A DNA stretch of 64,000 nucleotides. It comes from Microthrixaceae bacterium. Lineage in GTDB: Bacteria > Actinomycetota > Acidimicrobiia > Acidimicrobiales > Microtrichaceae. Position 1 is the first letter of the stretch; each line of letters begins with the position of its first letter. Both the position numbers and the translations under genes were made by a program. Under the pieces are notes generated by a model. That model ran no database searches. It was not told the origin of the DNA and was given only the letters and a program-made list of their open reading frames with translations. Location: positions 16,163 through 80,162 of the forward strand of contig JAMLGJ010000017.1 in assembly GCA_023958095.1 (NCBI GenBank). Direction: 5' to 3'. This document shows, one piece after another, positions 7,852 through 15,888 of this stretch.

Positions 7852-9324
7852 TCACTCGTCGCTGAGGAAGATGTTCTTGGTCTCGGTGTAGTGCGACATG
7901 GCGGCCATGCCGAGTTCGCGTCCGAGCCCCGACTGCTTGAAGCCCCCGAATGGGGCCTCGGTGCGCACACTGCGCGCGCTGTTCACCGAGATCACCCCGG
8001 TGCGTACCGCCTTCGTCACCCGCAGCGCCCGGCCGACGTTGCCGGTCCACACCGTTCCCGAGAGGCCGTAGGGGCTGGCGTTGGCGAGCTCCACCGCCTC
8101 GGACTCGTCCTCGAAGGGGATGATCGATGCCACCGGGCCGAAGATCTCCTCCCGGGCGACGCGCATCTCGTTGTCGACGTCGGCCAGCACTGCCGGTGAG
8201 AGGAACCATCCGGGTCCGCTGGCCTCGCCGCCGCAGAGCCGCCGCGCGCCTTCCTGCGCGGCGATGTCCAGGTAGTCGAGGCTGACCTGGCGCTGCCCCG
8301 AGGAGACCATCGGGCCGAGCTGCGTGGCCTCGTCGAGGGGGTCACCCACCACGAGTTGGGAGGTCGCCTCCACGAACCCGGCGACGAAGTCGTCATAGAC
8401 GCTGCGCTGGACCAGGAAGCGGCTGCGCGCACAGCAGTCCTGGCCGGTGTTGTCGAACACCGACAACGGCGTGGAGGCGATCGCCCGTTCGAGGTCGGCG
8501 TCGTCGAACACCACGCAGGCCGACTTGCCGCCGAGCTCGAGGGACACCCGTGGGATGTTGGGCGCGGACTGGGCGAGTATGCGTGCCCCGGTCGCGGTCT
8601 CACCGGTGAAGCTGATCTTCGCGACCCTCGGGTCACAGACCAGCTTCTCACCGACCGTTCGACCGGGCCCGGGAAGCACGCTCACCGCTGCGGGGGGCAC
8701 TCCGGCATCGAGGAGGACCTGGCCCAGCAACAGCGCGCTTATCGGGGTCAGCGACGCCGGCTTGAGCACCACCGGGTTGCCGCACGCCAGGGCGGGAGCC
8801 ACCTTCCAGGTGGCTATCAGCAGCGGGAAGTTCCAGGGCACCACCAGCGCGCACACCCCCACCGGCTCCCTCACGGCCAGGTCCACCCCGGAGTCCTGCA
8901 CCGGGATCACGTCGCCGTAGTGCTTGTTGGCGGCACCCGCGAAGTACTCGAAGACGTCCGCCGCCGTGGCTGCCTCCCAGCGGGCGTTGCCGATGGGGTG
9001 GCCCGCACCGCGCACCTCGGCCATCGCGAACAGCTCGGCGCGCTCGCGCAGCAGTGCCGCCACCCGCAGCAGCACACGCCCCCGGTCGGTGGCGTTGGTG
9101 CGGCGCCAGCTGCCCTCCTCGAACTCTGCGACGGCGGCCTGCAGTGCGCTGTCCACGTCCTCCTCGGACGCCTGCGCCACCGTGGCGAGCGGTTCTCCGG
9201 TGGCGGGTTCGGTCACCTCGAAGGTCTCCCCCGTCGCTCCGCCGGTGCTGCGGCCCGCGACCAGGAGGTCGAGGTGCCCCGGCAACACGTTGTCAGTCGG
9301 GCCGTATCCGGTGGGGGAGGTCAT
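7852..9324 (-). CDS. NAD(P)-dependent aldehyde dehydrogenase (PuuC-like)
   Basis: A 490-residue aldehyde dehydrogenase. The catalytic Cys is in GQDCCARSRF, the general-base Glu in LELGGKSA, the cofactor loop is FTGETATG, and the C-terminal part has GGFKQSGLGRELG. Length is normal for the family. The ATG at 9324 is chosen; residues further upstream are antisense of the divergent SDR gene. It stands head to head with an SDR, a glutamine synthetase-like ligase and a gamma-glutamyl hydrolase. In that context it probably oxidises gamma-glutamyl-aminoaldehyde or a related aldehyde in polyamine breakdown. The enzyme class is certain, the substrate inferred. Confidence 0.85.
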   Translation of the reverse strand: MTSPTGYGPTDNVLPGHLDLLVAGRSTGGATGETFEVTEPATGEPLATVAQASEEDVDSALQAAVAEFEEGSWRRTNATDRGRVLLRVAALLRERAELFAMAEVRGAGHPIGNARWEAATAADVFEYFAGAANKHYGDVIPVQDSGVDLAVREPVGVCALVVPWNFPLLIATWKVAPALACGNPVVLKPASLTPISALLLGQVLLDAGVPPAAVSVLPGPGRTVGEKLVCDPRVAKISFTGETATGARILAQSAPNIPRVSLELGGKSACVVFDDADLERAIASTPLSVFDNTGQDCCARSRFLVQRSVYDDFVAGFVEATSQLVVGDPLDEATQLGPMVSSGQRQVSLDYLDIAAQEGARRLCGGEASGPGWFLSPAVLADVDNEMRVAREEIFGPVASIIPFEDESEAVELANASPYGLSGTVWTGNVGRALRVTKAVRTGVISVNSARSVRTEAPFGGFKQSGLGRELGMAAMSHYTETKNIFLSDE

Positions 9325-9388
9325 GGCCGGTGAGCGTATCGTGGCGCGCGGTACACCCTTCGAGGCGAGCGCGGACACGGGAGCGAGC

Positions 9389-10177
9389 ATGGGTCGGTTG
9401 CAGGACAAGGTGGCGATCATCACCGGCGCCGGAAATGGCATGGGTGCCGCGGGAGCAGCCCGTTTCGCATCCGAGGGAGCGTCGGTGGTGGTCGCCGACA
9501 ACGACGCCGATGCCGCACGTACCGTGGCCGATGCGATAACCGGCGAAGGTGGCAGGGCCGTGACGGTCGAGGTGGACGTGCGGGACGCCGGGGCCGTCGA
9601 CGCCATGGTCGACACCGCGGTGAGCACGTGGGGCACCCTCGACGTGCTCTACAACAATGCCGGGATCTCCCCCGCCGGCGACGGGGACGCCACCGAGACG
9701 ACCGAGGAGGTCTGGGACCTCACCTTCGAGGTGAACGTCAAGGGCGTCTACCTCTGCTGCCGTTCGGCGATCCCGGCGATGCTCGAGCACGGCGGGGGTT
9801 CGATCATCAACGTGGCCAGCTTCGTGGCCCACCTGGGCGCCGCCACCCCACAGCTCGCCTACACCGCGTCCAAGGGTGCGGTGCTGTCGATGACCAGGGA
9901 GATCGCAGCCGTGCACGCCCGCCAGGGGATCCGGGCCAACGCGCTCTGCCCGGGCCCGGTGCTGACGCCGCTGCTGGCGAAGTTCATGGAGGACCAGGCC
10001 CAGCGCGAGCGGCGGCTGGTGCACATCCCGATGGGCCGTTTCGGCGAGGTCGACGAGATGGTCAACGGAGCGCTGTTCCTGGCCTCCGATGAGAGCTCCT
10101 ACATGACAGGGCAGTCGCTGCTCGTCGACGGCGGGATCACCAGCGCCTACACCACCCCGGAGGGACCACCGTGCTGA
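9389..10177 (+). CDS. Short-chain dehydrogenase/reductase
   Basis: A 262-residue classical SDR: cofactor motif TGAGNGMG (about 13-20), NNAG, catalytic YTASK, and the C-terminal MTGQSLLVDGG typical of the family. GGGAGCG precedes the ATG at 9389. An in-frame ATG at 9323 would overlap the start codon of the divergent aldehyde dehydrogenase and is thought less likely. Its end overlaps the GTG of the next gene by seven bases, so the two are translationally coupled. It may oxidise an alcohol or amino-alcohol intermediate of the polyamine route (inference). Confidence 0.85.
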   Translation: MGRLQDKVAIITGAGNGMGAAGAARFASEGASVVVADNDADAARTVADAITGEGGRAVTVEVDVRDAGAVDAMVDTAVSTWGTLDVLYNNAGISPAGDGDATETTEEVWDLTFEVNVKGVYLCCRSAIPAMLEHGGGSIINVASFVAHLGAATPQLAYTASKGAVLSMTREIAAVHARQGIRANALCPGPVLTPLLAKFMEDQAQRERRLVHIPMGRFGEVDEMVNGALFLASDESSYMTGQSLLVDGGITSAYTTPEGPPC

Positions 10178-11532
10178 ACGTTGAAGAACTGACCGAGCTC
10201 GTGGCCACGGGCGAGGTGGACACGGTCGTGGTCGCCTTCGCGGACATGCAGGGCCGGCTCGTGGGCAAGCGCGTGGTGGCCGAGCACTTCGTGGCCGAGC
10301 TTCCCCGCAACGGTGCTGCGGTGGAGTGCTGCGACTACCTGCTGGCGGTGGACGTCGACATGGTGGTGCTGGAGGGCTTCCGCTTCTCCAGCTGGGAGAC
10401 CGGCTACGGCGACTTCGAGTGCCGGCCCGACCTCTCCACTCTTCGGCTGGTGCCCTGGCTGGAGCGCACCGCGATGGTGCTCGGGGACCTGTTCGACCAC
10501 GACGGCGAACTCGTGGAGGTGGCACCCCGATCGATCCTGCGACGCCAGCTGGAACGGGCCGGCGAACTCGGATACGAGGCTCGCTTCGGCACCGAGCTCG
10601 AGTTCTTCCTGTTCTGCGAGTCCGCGGAGGAGGCCCGGGCGAAGGGATTCAGGGACCTGACTCCGTCGAGCCCCTACATAATCGACTACCACCTGCTCGG
10701 CACCACCCGCGACGAGGCGGTCATCTCGAAGCTGCGTTCGGGCATGCTCGCCGCGGGCCTGCCGGTGGAGAACTCCAAGGGTGAGGCAGGTCGGGGCCAG
10801 CACGAGCTCAACCTGCGCTTCGCCGATGCGCTGACGATGGCCGACAACCATGCGGTCTACAAGAACGGTGCACGCGAGATCGCCTGGCTCGAGGACCGTT
10901 GCCTCACCTTCATGGCCAAACCGGCCTTCGACGATGCCGGGTCGTCCTGTCACATCCACTCATCGCTGTGGGACACCGCAAACGGCAGGTCGGTGATGGC
11001 CTCCCAGGACGACGGGAATGCCCCATCGGAGGTGTTCCGGTGGTTCCTGGGCGGCCTGCTCGCGACTGCTGCGGAGCTGTCGCTGTGCTTCGCTCCCTTC
11101 GTGAACAGCTACAAGCGCTACCAACCGGGTTCCTGGGCGCCCACGGCGATCGGCTGGGACACCGACAACCGCACGCTCGGGTTCCGGGTGGTGGGCCACG
11201 GACAGGCGATGCGCGTCGAGAGCCGGGTACCCGGATCCGACTGCAACCCGTATGTGGCCGAGGCCGCGATGCTCGCCGGCGGGCTGCACGGCATCCAGAA
11301 CCGCATCGAGCCCCCGGAACCGACGAAGGGAAACGGCTACGAGTCGGACCTGCCACGGATCCCCTCCACGCTCGTGGAGGCCATCGAGCTGTTCGACGGT
11401 TCCGAAGTGGCCCGTTCGGCCTTCGGCGAGGAAGCGCACTTCCACCTGCTCCACATGGCACGCGAGGAATGGGCGGCGTTCAACCGCACCGTGACCGACT
11501 GGGAACTGCGCCGGAACTTCGAGCAGCTGTGA
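10171..11532 (+). CDS. Glutamine synthetase-family ligase, probable gamma-glutamylpolyamine synthetase
   Basis: A 453-residue GS-fold ATP ligase. Recognisable segments are GTELEFFLF (metal binding), GRGQHELNLRF, SCHIHSSLWD, NSYKRYQPGSWAP and a C-terminal PYVAEAAMLAGGLHGI. It lacks the adenylylation loop and oligomer features of GlnA. It starts at GTG within the end of the SDR gene. A PuuD-type amidase follows 16 bp later and an aldehyde dehydrogenase is divergent. That set (ligase, dehydrogenase, hydrolase) matches the Puu pathway, in which a polyamine or ethanolamine is gamma-glutamylated before oxidation. The amine substrate cannot be read from sequence. Confidence 0.8.
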   Translation: MLNVEELTELVATGEVDTVVVAFADMQGRLVGKRVVAEHFVAELPRNGAAVECCDYLLAVDVDMVVLEGFRFSSWETGYGDFECRPDLSTLRLVPWLERTAMVLGDLFDHDGELVEVAPRSILRRQLERAGELGYEARFGTELEFFLFCESAEEARAKGFRDLTPSSPYIIDYHLLGTTRDEAVISKLRSGMLAAGLPVENSKGEAGRGQHELNLRFADALTMADNHAVYKNGAREIAWLEDRCLTFMAKPAFDDAGSSCHIHSSLWDTANGRSVMASQDDGNAPSEVFRWFLGGLLATAAELSLCFAPFVNSYKRYQPGSWAPTAIGWDTDNRTLGFRVVGHGQAMRVESRVPGSDCNPYVAEAAMLAGGLHGIQNRIEPPEPTKGNGYESDLPRIPSTLVEAIELFDGSEVARSAFGEEAHFHLLHMAREEWAAFNRTVTDWELRRNFEQL

Positions 11533-11548
11533 ACACGGAGCGACACCC

Positions 11549-12304
11549 ATGACCGAGGCACTGCCACGCATCGGACTCACCGCACGGCGCGAGCCGGTCG
11601 ACCGGCCGTATCCGCTGGTGGAGTCGGTGTGCCTTCAGGCCACCTACTCCGACTCCGTCGAGAGGGCGGGTGGGATGCCCGTGCTCATGGCTCCCGGCCG
11701 AGCGGGCGCCGACCACGCACGACGGATGCTCGCGAGCATCGACGCCCTGGTGCTCACGGGTGGTTCGGACATCCACTCGAAGCGCTACGGCCAACCGCTG
11801 CACGAGACGATGAGCCACGTCGATGAGCTCCAGGACGACTTCGAGTTCACACTGCTCGAAGAAGCGCTGGAGGCCGACCTCCCCATCCTGTGCATCTGCC
11901 GGGGCATGCAGATCCTCAACGTGCTGCGCGGCGGCGACCTGGACCCCCACATCCCGGGAAAGCCCGGCATCGGGGAGCACGGGGTCCCCTTCGGGGGAGG
12001 CGGCACCCGCCACGAGGTGACCGTGCAGGCGTCCACACGCCTCGCCGAGGCCCTGGGCACGACGACACCGACCGTGGAGTGCCACCATCACCAGGCGGTC
12101 CAGCAGGTCGGCGATGGCCTCGAGGTCGTGGCACGTGCCCGTGACGGGATCGTCGAGGCACTCGACCTCCCCGCACGTGACGCGTGGATGGTCGCTGTGC
12201 AGTGGCACCCCGAGGACACCGCTGCCCACGACCCGGTGAACCAGCGGCTCTTCGACGAACTGGTTCGGAGGGCCGTCCCCGCGGACCGCTCCCGGGGAAG
12301 CTGA
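11549..12304 (+). CDS. Class I glutamine amidotransferase-like gamma-glutamyl hydrolase (PuuD-like)
   Basis: A 251-residue peptidase C26 family protein. It has the nucleophile elbow ICRGMQ (Cys near residue 116), the HHHQAVQ segment and the catalytic His/Glu in VQWHPED. The family removes gamma-glutamyl groups, as PuuD does on gamma-glutamyl-GABA. It sits directly behind the gamma-glutamyl ligase and 3 bp before a PQ-loop transporter, so it belongs to that operon. Confidence 0.8.
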   Translation: MTEALPRIGLTARREPVDRPYPLVESVCLQATYSDSVERAGGMPVLMAPGRAGADHARRMLASIDALVLTGGSDIHSKRYGQPLHETMSHVDELQDDFEFTLLEEALEADLPILCICRGMQILNVLRGGDLDPHIPGKPGIGEHGVPFGGGGTRHEVTVQASTRLAEALGTTTPTVECHHHQAVQQVGDGLEVVARARDGIVEALDLPARDAWMVAVQWHPEDTAAHDPVNQRLFDELVRRAVPADRSRGS

Positions 12305-12307
12305 TCC

Positions 12308-12964
12308 GTGGACCCGGTGCTGCTCACGGCCCTGGTCGTGGTGGCCAACGTCATGGGCGTGGGCATGATCGTGCCGCAGGTGGCGCGGATCCACCGCCTC
12401 CGCTCCGCGGATGGGGTCTCGGGGGTGTGGATCGGCGTGGGCATCGCCATGAACACCTGGTGGACGATCTACGGGCTCGCGGAGTCGCTCCCGGGCATCC
12501 TGCCGGTGTCGGTGCTGGCAGCCGCGCTCTACCTGGTGATGGCCCGGCAGTTCATCTCCCTGGTGGGCCGGCCGGGTTGGCGCCCCCTGGTCGTGGGGAT
12601 GCTGGTGGTCGGGGTTGCACCGCTGCCGGCGCTCGCACTCGGGGGGTTCACCGCTGCCGGCCTGGTCGTCGGGCTGGCCTACGGGTTGCAGTTCTTCCCG
12701 GCCGTCGTGTCGGCCATGCGCAGCCGGGACTGCCGGGGCGTGTCGCCACTGACCTGGTCGATGGCCCTGGTCGAGGCCGCCATCTGGGTGACCTACGGCC
12801 TGGCCAGCGACGACCGCGCCCTGCTCATCGGGGGATCGGGAGGTTGCCTCGCGTCAGGGCTGATCCTGTGCAGGCTCGCCCGGGTCCGCCTCCGGCACGA
12901 CGGCCAGCTTGCCGCGGACACGACCGGCCCTCATGTCATCGATGGCACCGGCAGCTTCGGGTAG
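12308..12964 (+). CDS. Double PQ-loop (SWEET-like) seven-helix transporter
   Basis: A 218-residue integral membrane protein with two PQ-loop halves. The first has PQVARIHRLRSADGVS with WIGVGIAMNTWWTIYG (about 22-58). The second has a degenerate loop, FFPAVVSAMRSRDCRGVS, with WSMALVEAAIWVTYGL (about 133-175). Seven helices are likely. Bacterial relatives are usually three-helix SemiSWEETs, so an internal duplication is unusual. The GTG start is 3 bp after the PuuD-like stop, placing it last in the polyamine operon; the cargo is unknown but may be an amine or basic amino acid. Its last 37 codons overlap the convergent oxidoreductase gene. Confidence 0.75.
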   Translation: MDPVLLTALVVVANVMGVGMIVPQVARIHRLRSADGVSGVWIGVGIAMNTWWTIYGLAESLPGILPVSVLAAALYLVMARQFISLVGRPGWRPLVVGMLVVGVAPLPALALGGFTAAGLVVGLAYGLQFFPAVVSAMRSRDCRGVSPLTWSMALVEAAIWVTYGLASDDRALLIGGSGGCLASGLILCRLARVRLRHDGQLAADTTGPHVIDGTGSFG

Positions 12965-13879
12965 GGCGACGACACGGTCGAGCGGAATGCGCAGCTCGCC
13001 GCGCTCGACCATTGCGGCGAGGGTGCGCAGATCCTCCGAGTTCTCCGAGGAGATGAACGTCTTCATCTTCTTGGAGCTGAACAGCGACCAGATGGATGCC
13101 CTGATCTGGCGGTCGGCCCCACCAACCAGGCTCCCGCCGTTCTCCCCACCGGTGATCACGAGCCGTCCGTTCGGAACGAGCAGGCGGCGCAGCTCGCGCA
13201 GCGTGCGGTTGCCGCCCATGTCGAGTATCACGTCGTAGCCACCGCCGAAGTCCCCGATCGGCCCCGCGGTGTAGTCGATCACGTGGTCCGCCCCGAGCGA
13301 CCGCACGAAGTCGAGCTTGGACGTGCTGGCCACACCGGTCACCTCGGCACCGAGTGCCCTGGCCACCTGCACCGCGTAGGAACCGACGCCACCGGAGGCT
13401 CCGATGACCAGGACCTTCTCCCCCGCGACCACACCCGCCACGTCCCTGATGCCCTGCAGGCCCGTGAGGCCCGACACCGCCACCACGGCGGCCTGTTCGG
13501 GCCGGACGCCTGCAGGCATCGGGGCGATCCTCTCGACGTCTGCCACGGCGTACTGGGCGAACGAGCCCTTCGAGGTCCCGAAGACGCGCTCACCCACGGT
13601 GTAGCCGGTGACGCCCGATCCGATGGCGACGACCTCACCTGCGAAGTCGAGACCGGGGACGGGGTTCTTGGGGCGGCGTACACCGAATCCTGCGAGACGG
13701 ACGACGTGGGGCAGGCCGGCCACGAGGTGCCAGGTTCCCTGGTCCAGCCCCGCTGCATCCACCCTGACGAGCACCTGGTCGGCCCCGGGTTCCGGCACCG
13801 CGATGCGTTCGAAGCCGAGTACTTCGCTCGCCTCCCCGTACTCGTACTGCGTGATCGCATCCATCGTCGCAGGGACCAT
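12854..13879 (-). CDS. Zinc-free quinone oxidoreductase-like (MDR family) enzyme
   Basis: A 341-residue medium-chain dehydrogenase without the structural zinc cysteines, as in NADPH:quinone oxidoreductases. The GroES-like N-terminal half contains GLDFAGEVVAIGSGV and GERVFG. The Rossmann motif is GASGGVGSYAVQVA (about 150-163), followed by GADHVIDY. GAGGAGG five bases before the ATG at 13879 fixes the start. It is divergent from a TetR gene across two palindromic operators, so it is the likely target of that repressor. The 3' end overlaps the PQ-loop gene by 111 bp on the opposite strand. Confidence 0.85.
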   Translation of the reverse strand: MVPATMDAITQYEYGEASEVLGFERIAVPEPGADQVLVRVDAAGLDQGTWHLVAGLPHVVRLAGFGVRRPKNPVPGLDFAGEVVAIGSGVTGYTVGERVFGTSKGSFAQYAVADVERIAPMPAGVRPEQAAVVAVSGLTGLQGIRDVAGVVAGEKVLVIGASGGVGSYAVQVARALGAEVTGVASTSKLDFVRSLGADHVIDYTAGPIGDFGGGYDVILDMGGNRTLRELRRLLVPNGRLVITGGENGGSLVGGADRQIRASIWSLFSSKKMKTFISSENSEDLRTLAAMVERGELRIPLDRVVALPEAAGAIDDMRAGRVRGKLAVVPEADPGEPAQDQP

Positions 13880-13915
13880 GGTGGCCTCCTCGTTCCTGGT
13901 CGCATCGTCGTTGTT

Positions 13916-13930
13916 ACTTACAGCGTAAGT
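13916..13930. promoter_or_regulatory. TetR operator O1 (6-3-6 palindrome)
   Basis: ACTTAC-AGC-GTAAGT is a perfect palindrome between the divergent oxidoreductase and TetR genes. The same CTTAC/GTAAG half-site recurs at 13952 and at the second TetR locus near 59100. Confidence 0.7.
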
Positions 13931-13951
13931 CATCATGGGCCATACGGTAGA

Positions 13952-13964
13952 CTTACGTTGTAAG
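13952..13964. promoter_or_regulatory. TetR operator O2 (5-3-5 palindrome)
   Basis: CTTAC-GTT-GTAAG, about 35 bp from the first operator. A TAAGCT hexamer (13961-13966), a possible -10 for the TetR gene, overlaps its right half, which would allow autorepression. Confidence 0.65.
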
Positions 13965-14053
13965 CTTGTCAAGGGTCGCCTCGTGGGGACCTGCTGGTGG
14001 ATCGGCAGCAGGACGAAGACGAGGCGCCCCACGAATCGTCCTGGGAGGAGAAC

Positions 14054-14719
14054 TTGGGCAGCACACAGGAGACGAGAGCGCCCCTCAACCGCACCGCGGT
14101 GCTGGACGCAGCGGTCGCCATGGCCGACGAGCACGGCCTCGGATCGATCTCGATGCGCAAGCTCGGTGAGGAGCTGGGGGTCGAGGCGATGTCGTTGTAC
14201 AACCACGTCGCCAACAAGGAGGACCTGCTCGACGGGATGGTGGACCGCGTGTTCGCGGAGCTGGGAACGCCTGACCCCGGTGAACCATGGCGCGAGGCCC
14301 TCGGACGCTGTGCGCACACCACGCGGGAGGCACTCGGCCGGCACCGGTGGGCGATCGCGATCATGGATTCGCGCTCCTCGCCCGGCCCAGCGACGATGCG
14401 GCGCCAGGACTCCATCATCGGCCTGCTACGGGCCAACGGTTTCTCGCTGTCGCTCACGGCGCACACGATCGCCGCATTCGACGCCTACGTCTACGGCTTC
14501 GCCATGCAGGAAGCAGCCCTGCCCTTCGACACCCACGACGAGGTCACCGAGCTGGCGGCGACGCTCCTCGAGCAGATGGGTGCCACCTACCCGCACTTCG
14601 CGGAGTTCGCGGTCGGTCACGTGCTGAAGCCGGGATACGACTTCGGCGAGGAGTTCGAATTCGGACTGGAGCTCGTCCTGGAGGGCGTCGAACGGCGGCT
14701 CGTCGACAGCACTGAGTAG
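14054..14719 (+). CDS. TetR-family repressor (paralogue of the one at 59166)
   Basis: A 221-residue TetR regulator. The N-terminal HTH (about 15-60) has recognition helix LGVEAMSLYNHV, and the C-terminal ligand domain resembles the TetR_C class found in MphR-like and tetracycline-type regulators. TTG 14054 is chosen because GGGAGGAG stands just before it, and it gives the same N-terminal length as its paralogue; GTG 13997 is the alternative. It is divergent from the quinone oxidoreductase with two palindromes between, so it probably represses both. The paralogue near 59.2 kb shares the recognition helix almost residue for residue. Confidence 0.85.
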   Translation: MGSTQETRAPLNRTAVLDAAVAMADEHGLGSISMRKLGEELGVEAMSLYNHVANKEDLLDGMVDRVFAELGTPDPGEPWREALGRCAHTTREALGRHRWAIAIMDSRSSPGPATMRRQDSIIGLLRANGFSLSLTAHTIAAFDAYVYGFAMQEAALPFDTHDEVTELAATLLEQMGATYPHFAEFAVGHVLKPGYDFGEEFEFGLELVLEGVERRLVDSTE

Positions 14720-14811
14720 CGGGCGCATGGACCGACGACCCGACGGCCGGCGTGCCGATAGTGTGGCCGCGGGGAGACCACCGGATTCGGTGGGCAGGCC
14801 AGGAGAGGATC

Positions 14812-15879
14812 GTGCAGGGAATCCCGACCGTCGAGATCCACCCACCTGATGGTGGCCCGCTTTGCATCGTGGTGAACCGTCGTTTCGAACTGGGACGCGA
14901 GTGCGATGGAGTGCTCATCGACGACGCGATGCTGAGCAGGCGCCATCTCGCGATCCAGAGCGTCGGAGACCAGGTCACAATCGAGGATCTGGGGAGCCGC
15001 AACGGAACACTGCTCGGCGGGTCACCACTCGCGGGCACCGGTGTTCTCGGGCCCGGGGTGGAAGCAGTTGCCGGGCAGACACGGATCCGCCGCGGCGAAC
15101 TCATAGCGGCGAAACCAGCTGTCGCCGAGGGCTCACGAACCGCGCACCGTGAGACGGTGGCGCCTGGTTCACCGACCCGGACCTCTGGGACCGGAGAGGC
15201 GGCACCCTCCCCCGTATCCGGTCGAGACGCGCGCTCGACGATGATCGAGGCGGTCGCGCACGACGTCGCCAGCAAAGCCGGCTCGCTGGCGGACAGCCTC
15301 CCCGACACCACCGGCGGAACCCTGACGTTCCTGTTCAGTGACATCGAGTCCTCGACGCAGATGGCCGAAGCCCTGGGCGACAACGTCTGGTTCGACCACC
15401 TTCGGCGCCACAACGACCTCATCGAGAACCAGGTGAGGGCACACCGCGGCCGAGTCATCAAGTCCATCGGGGACGGCTACATGGTCACCTTCAACAGCGC
15501 AGGAGACGCGATCCGGTGCGCCACGGCGGTCCAGAAGGGCTTCGAGTCCCCCGAGTTCCGAACCCCCGGTCAGCAGGTCAGGGTCCGCATGGGGCTGCAC
15601 ACCGGAGAAGCCGTGGAAGCCGGAGGAGACCTGTTCGGCCTCCACGTGAACGTGGCGGCGCGCGTGGCGAACCAGGCCGCAGGCGGACAGGTGCTCGTGT
15701 CAGGCCTTACGCGCGCGATCACGGAGCCATCGGGCGACTTCTCGTTCGGCCCGGAGAGCCAAGTCGAGCTCAAGGGCCTGTCGGGCACCCACGGCGTCAG
15801 TGAACTCAGATGGCAGCAGGCCGGCGGCGAGACACCGTCCGGCGACTCGCGCGCGACCACGGTCGTACGACCGGACTGA
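14812..15879 (+). CDS. FHA domain-class III adenylate cyclase fusion
   Basis: A 355-residue cytosolic protein. The N-terminal FHA domain (about 5-85) carries FELGRE, SRRHLAI and SRNGT, the phosphothreonine-binding signature. A low-complexity linker (about 95-155) leads to a class III cyclase domain (about 165-340). Both metal Asp are in place (FSDIESST and GDGYMVTF), as are the base-selecting Lys (IKSIGDG) and Asp (GGDLFG) and the Asn/Arg pair (VNVAARV), so ATP to cAMP activity is expected. GTG 14812 with AGGAGAGG just upstream is the preferred start. It converges on a Ser/Thr kinase gene 9 bp away, whose phosphorylated products an FHA domain could read. Confidence 0.8.
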   Translation: MQGIPTVEIHPPDGGPLCIVVNRRFELGRECDGVLIDDAMLSRRHLAIQSVGDQVTIEDLGSRNGTLLGGSPLAGTGVLGPGVEAVAGQTRIRRGELIAAKPAVAEGSRTAHRETVAPGSPTRTSGTGEAAPSPVSGRDARSTMIEAVAHDVASKAGSLADSLPDTTGGTLTFLFSDIESSTQMAEALGDNVWFDHLRRHNDLIENQVRAHRGRVIKSIGDGYMVTFNSAGDAIRCATAVQKGFESPEFRTPGQQVRVRMGLHTGEAVEAGGDLFGLHVNVAARVANQAAGGQVLVSGLTRAITEPSGDFSFGPESQVELKGLSGTHGVSELRWQQAGGETPSGDSRATTVVRPD

Positions 15880-15888
15880 GATCCCGTA

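Noticed and set aside
9323..9388. Longer SDR start at ATG 9323
   Set aside because: It would overlap the start codon of the divergent dehydrogenase; ATG 9389 has a better RBS and the standard SDR N-terminus.
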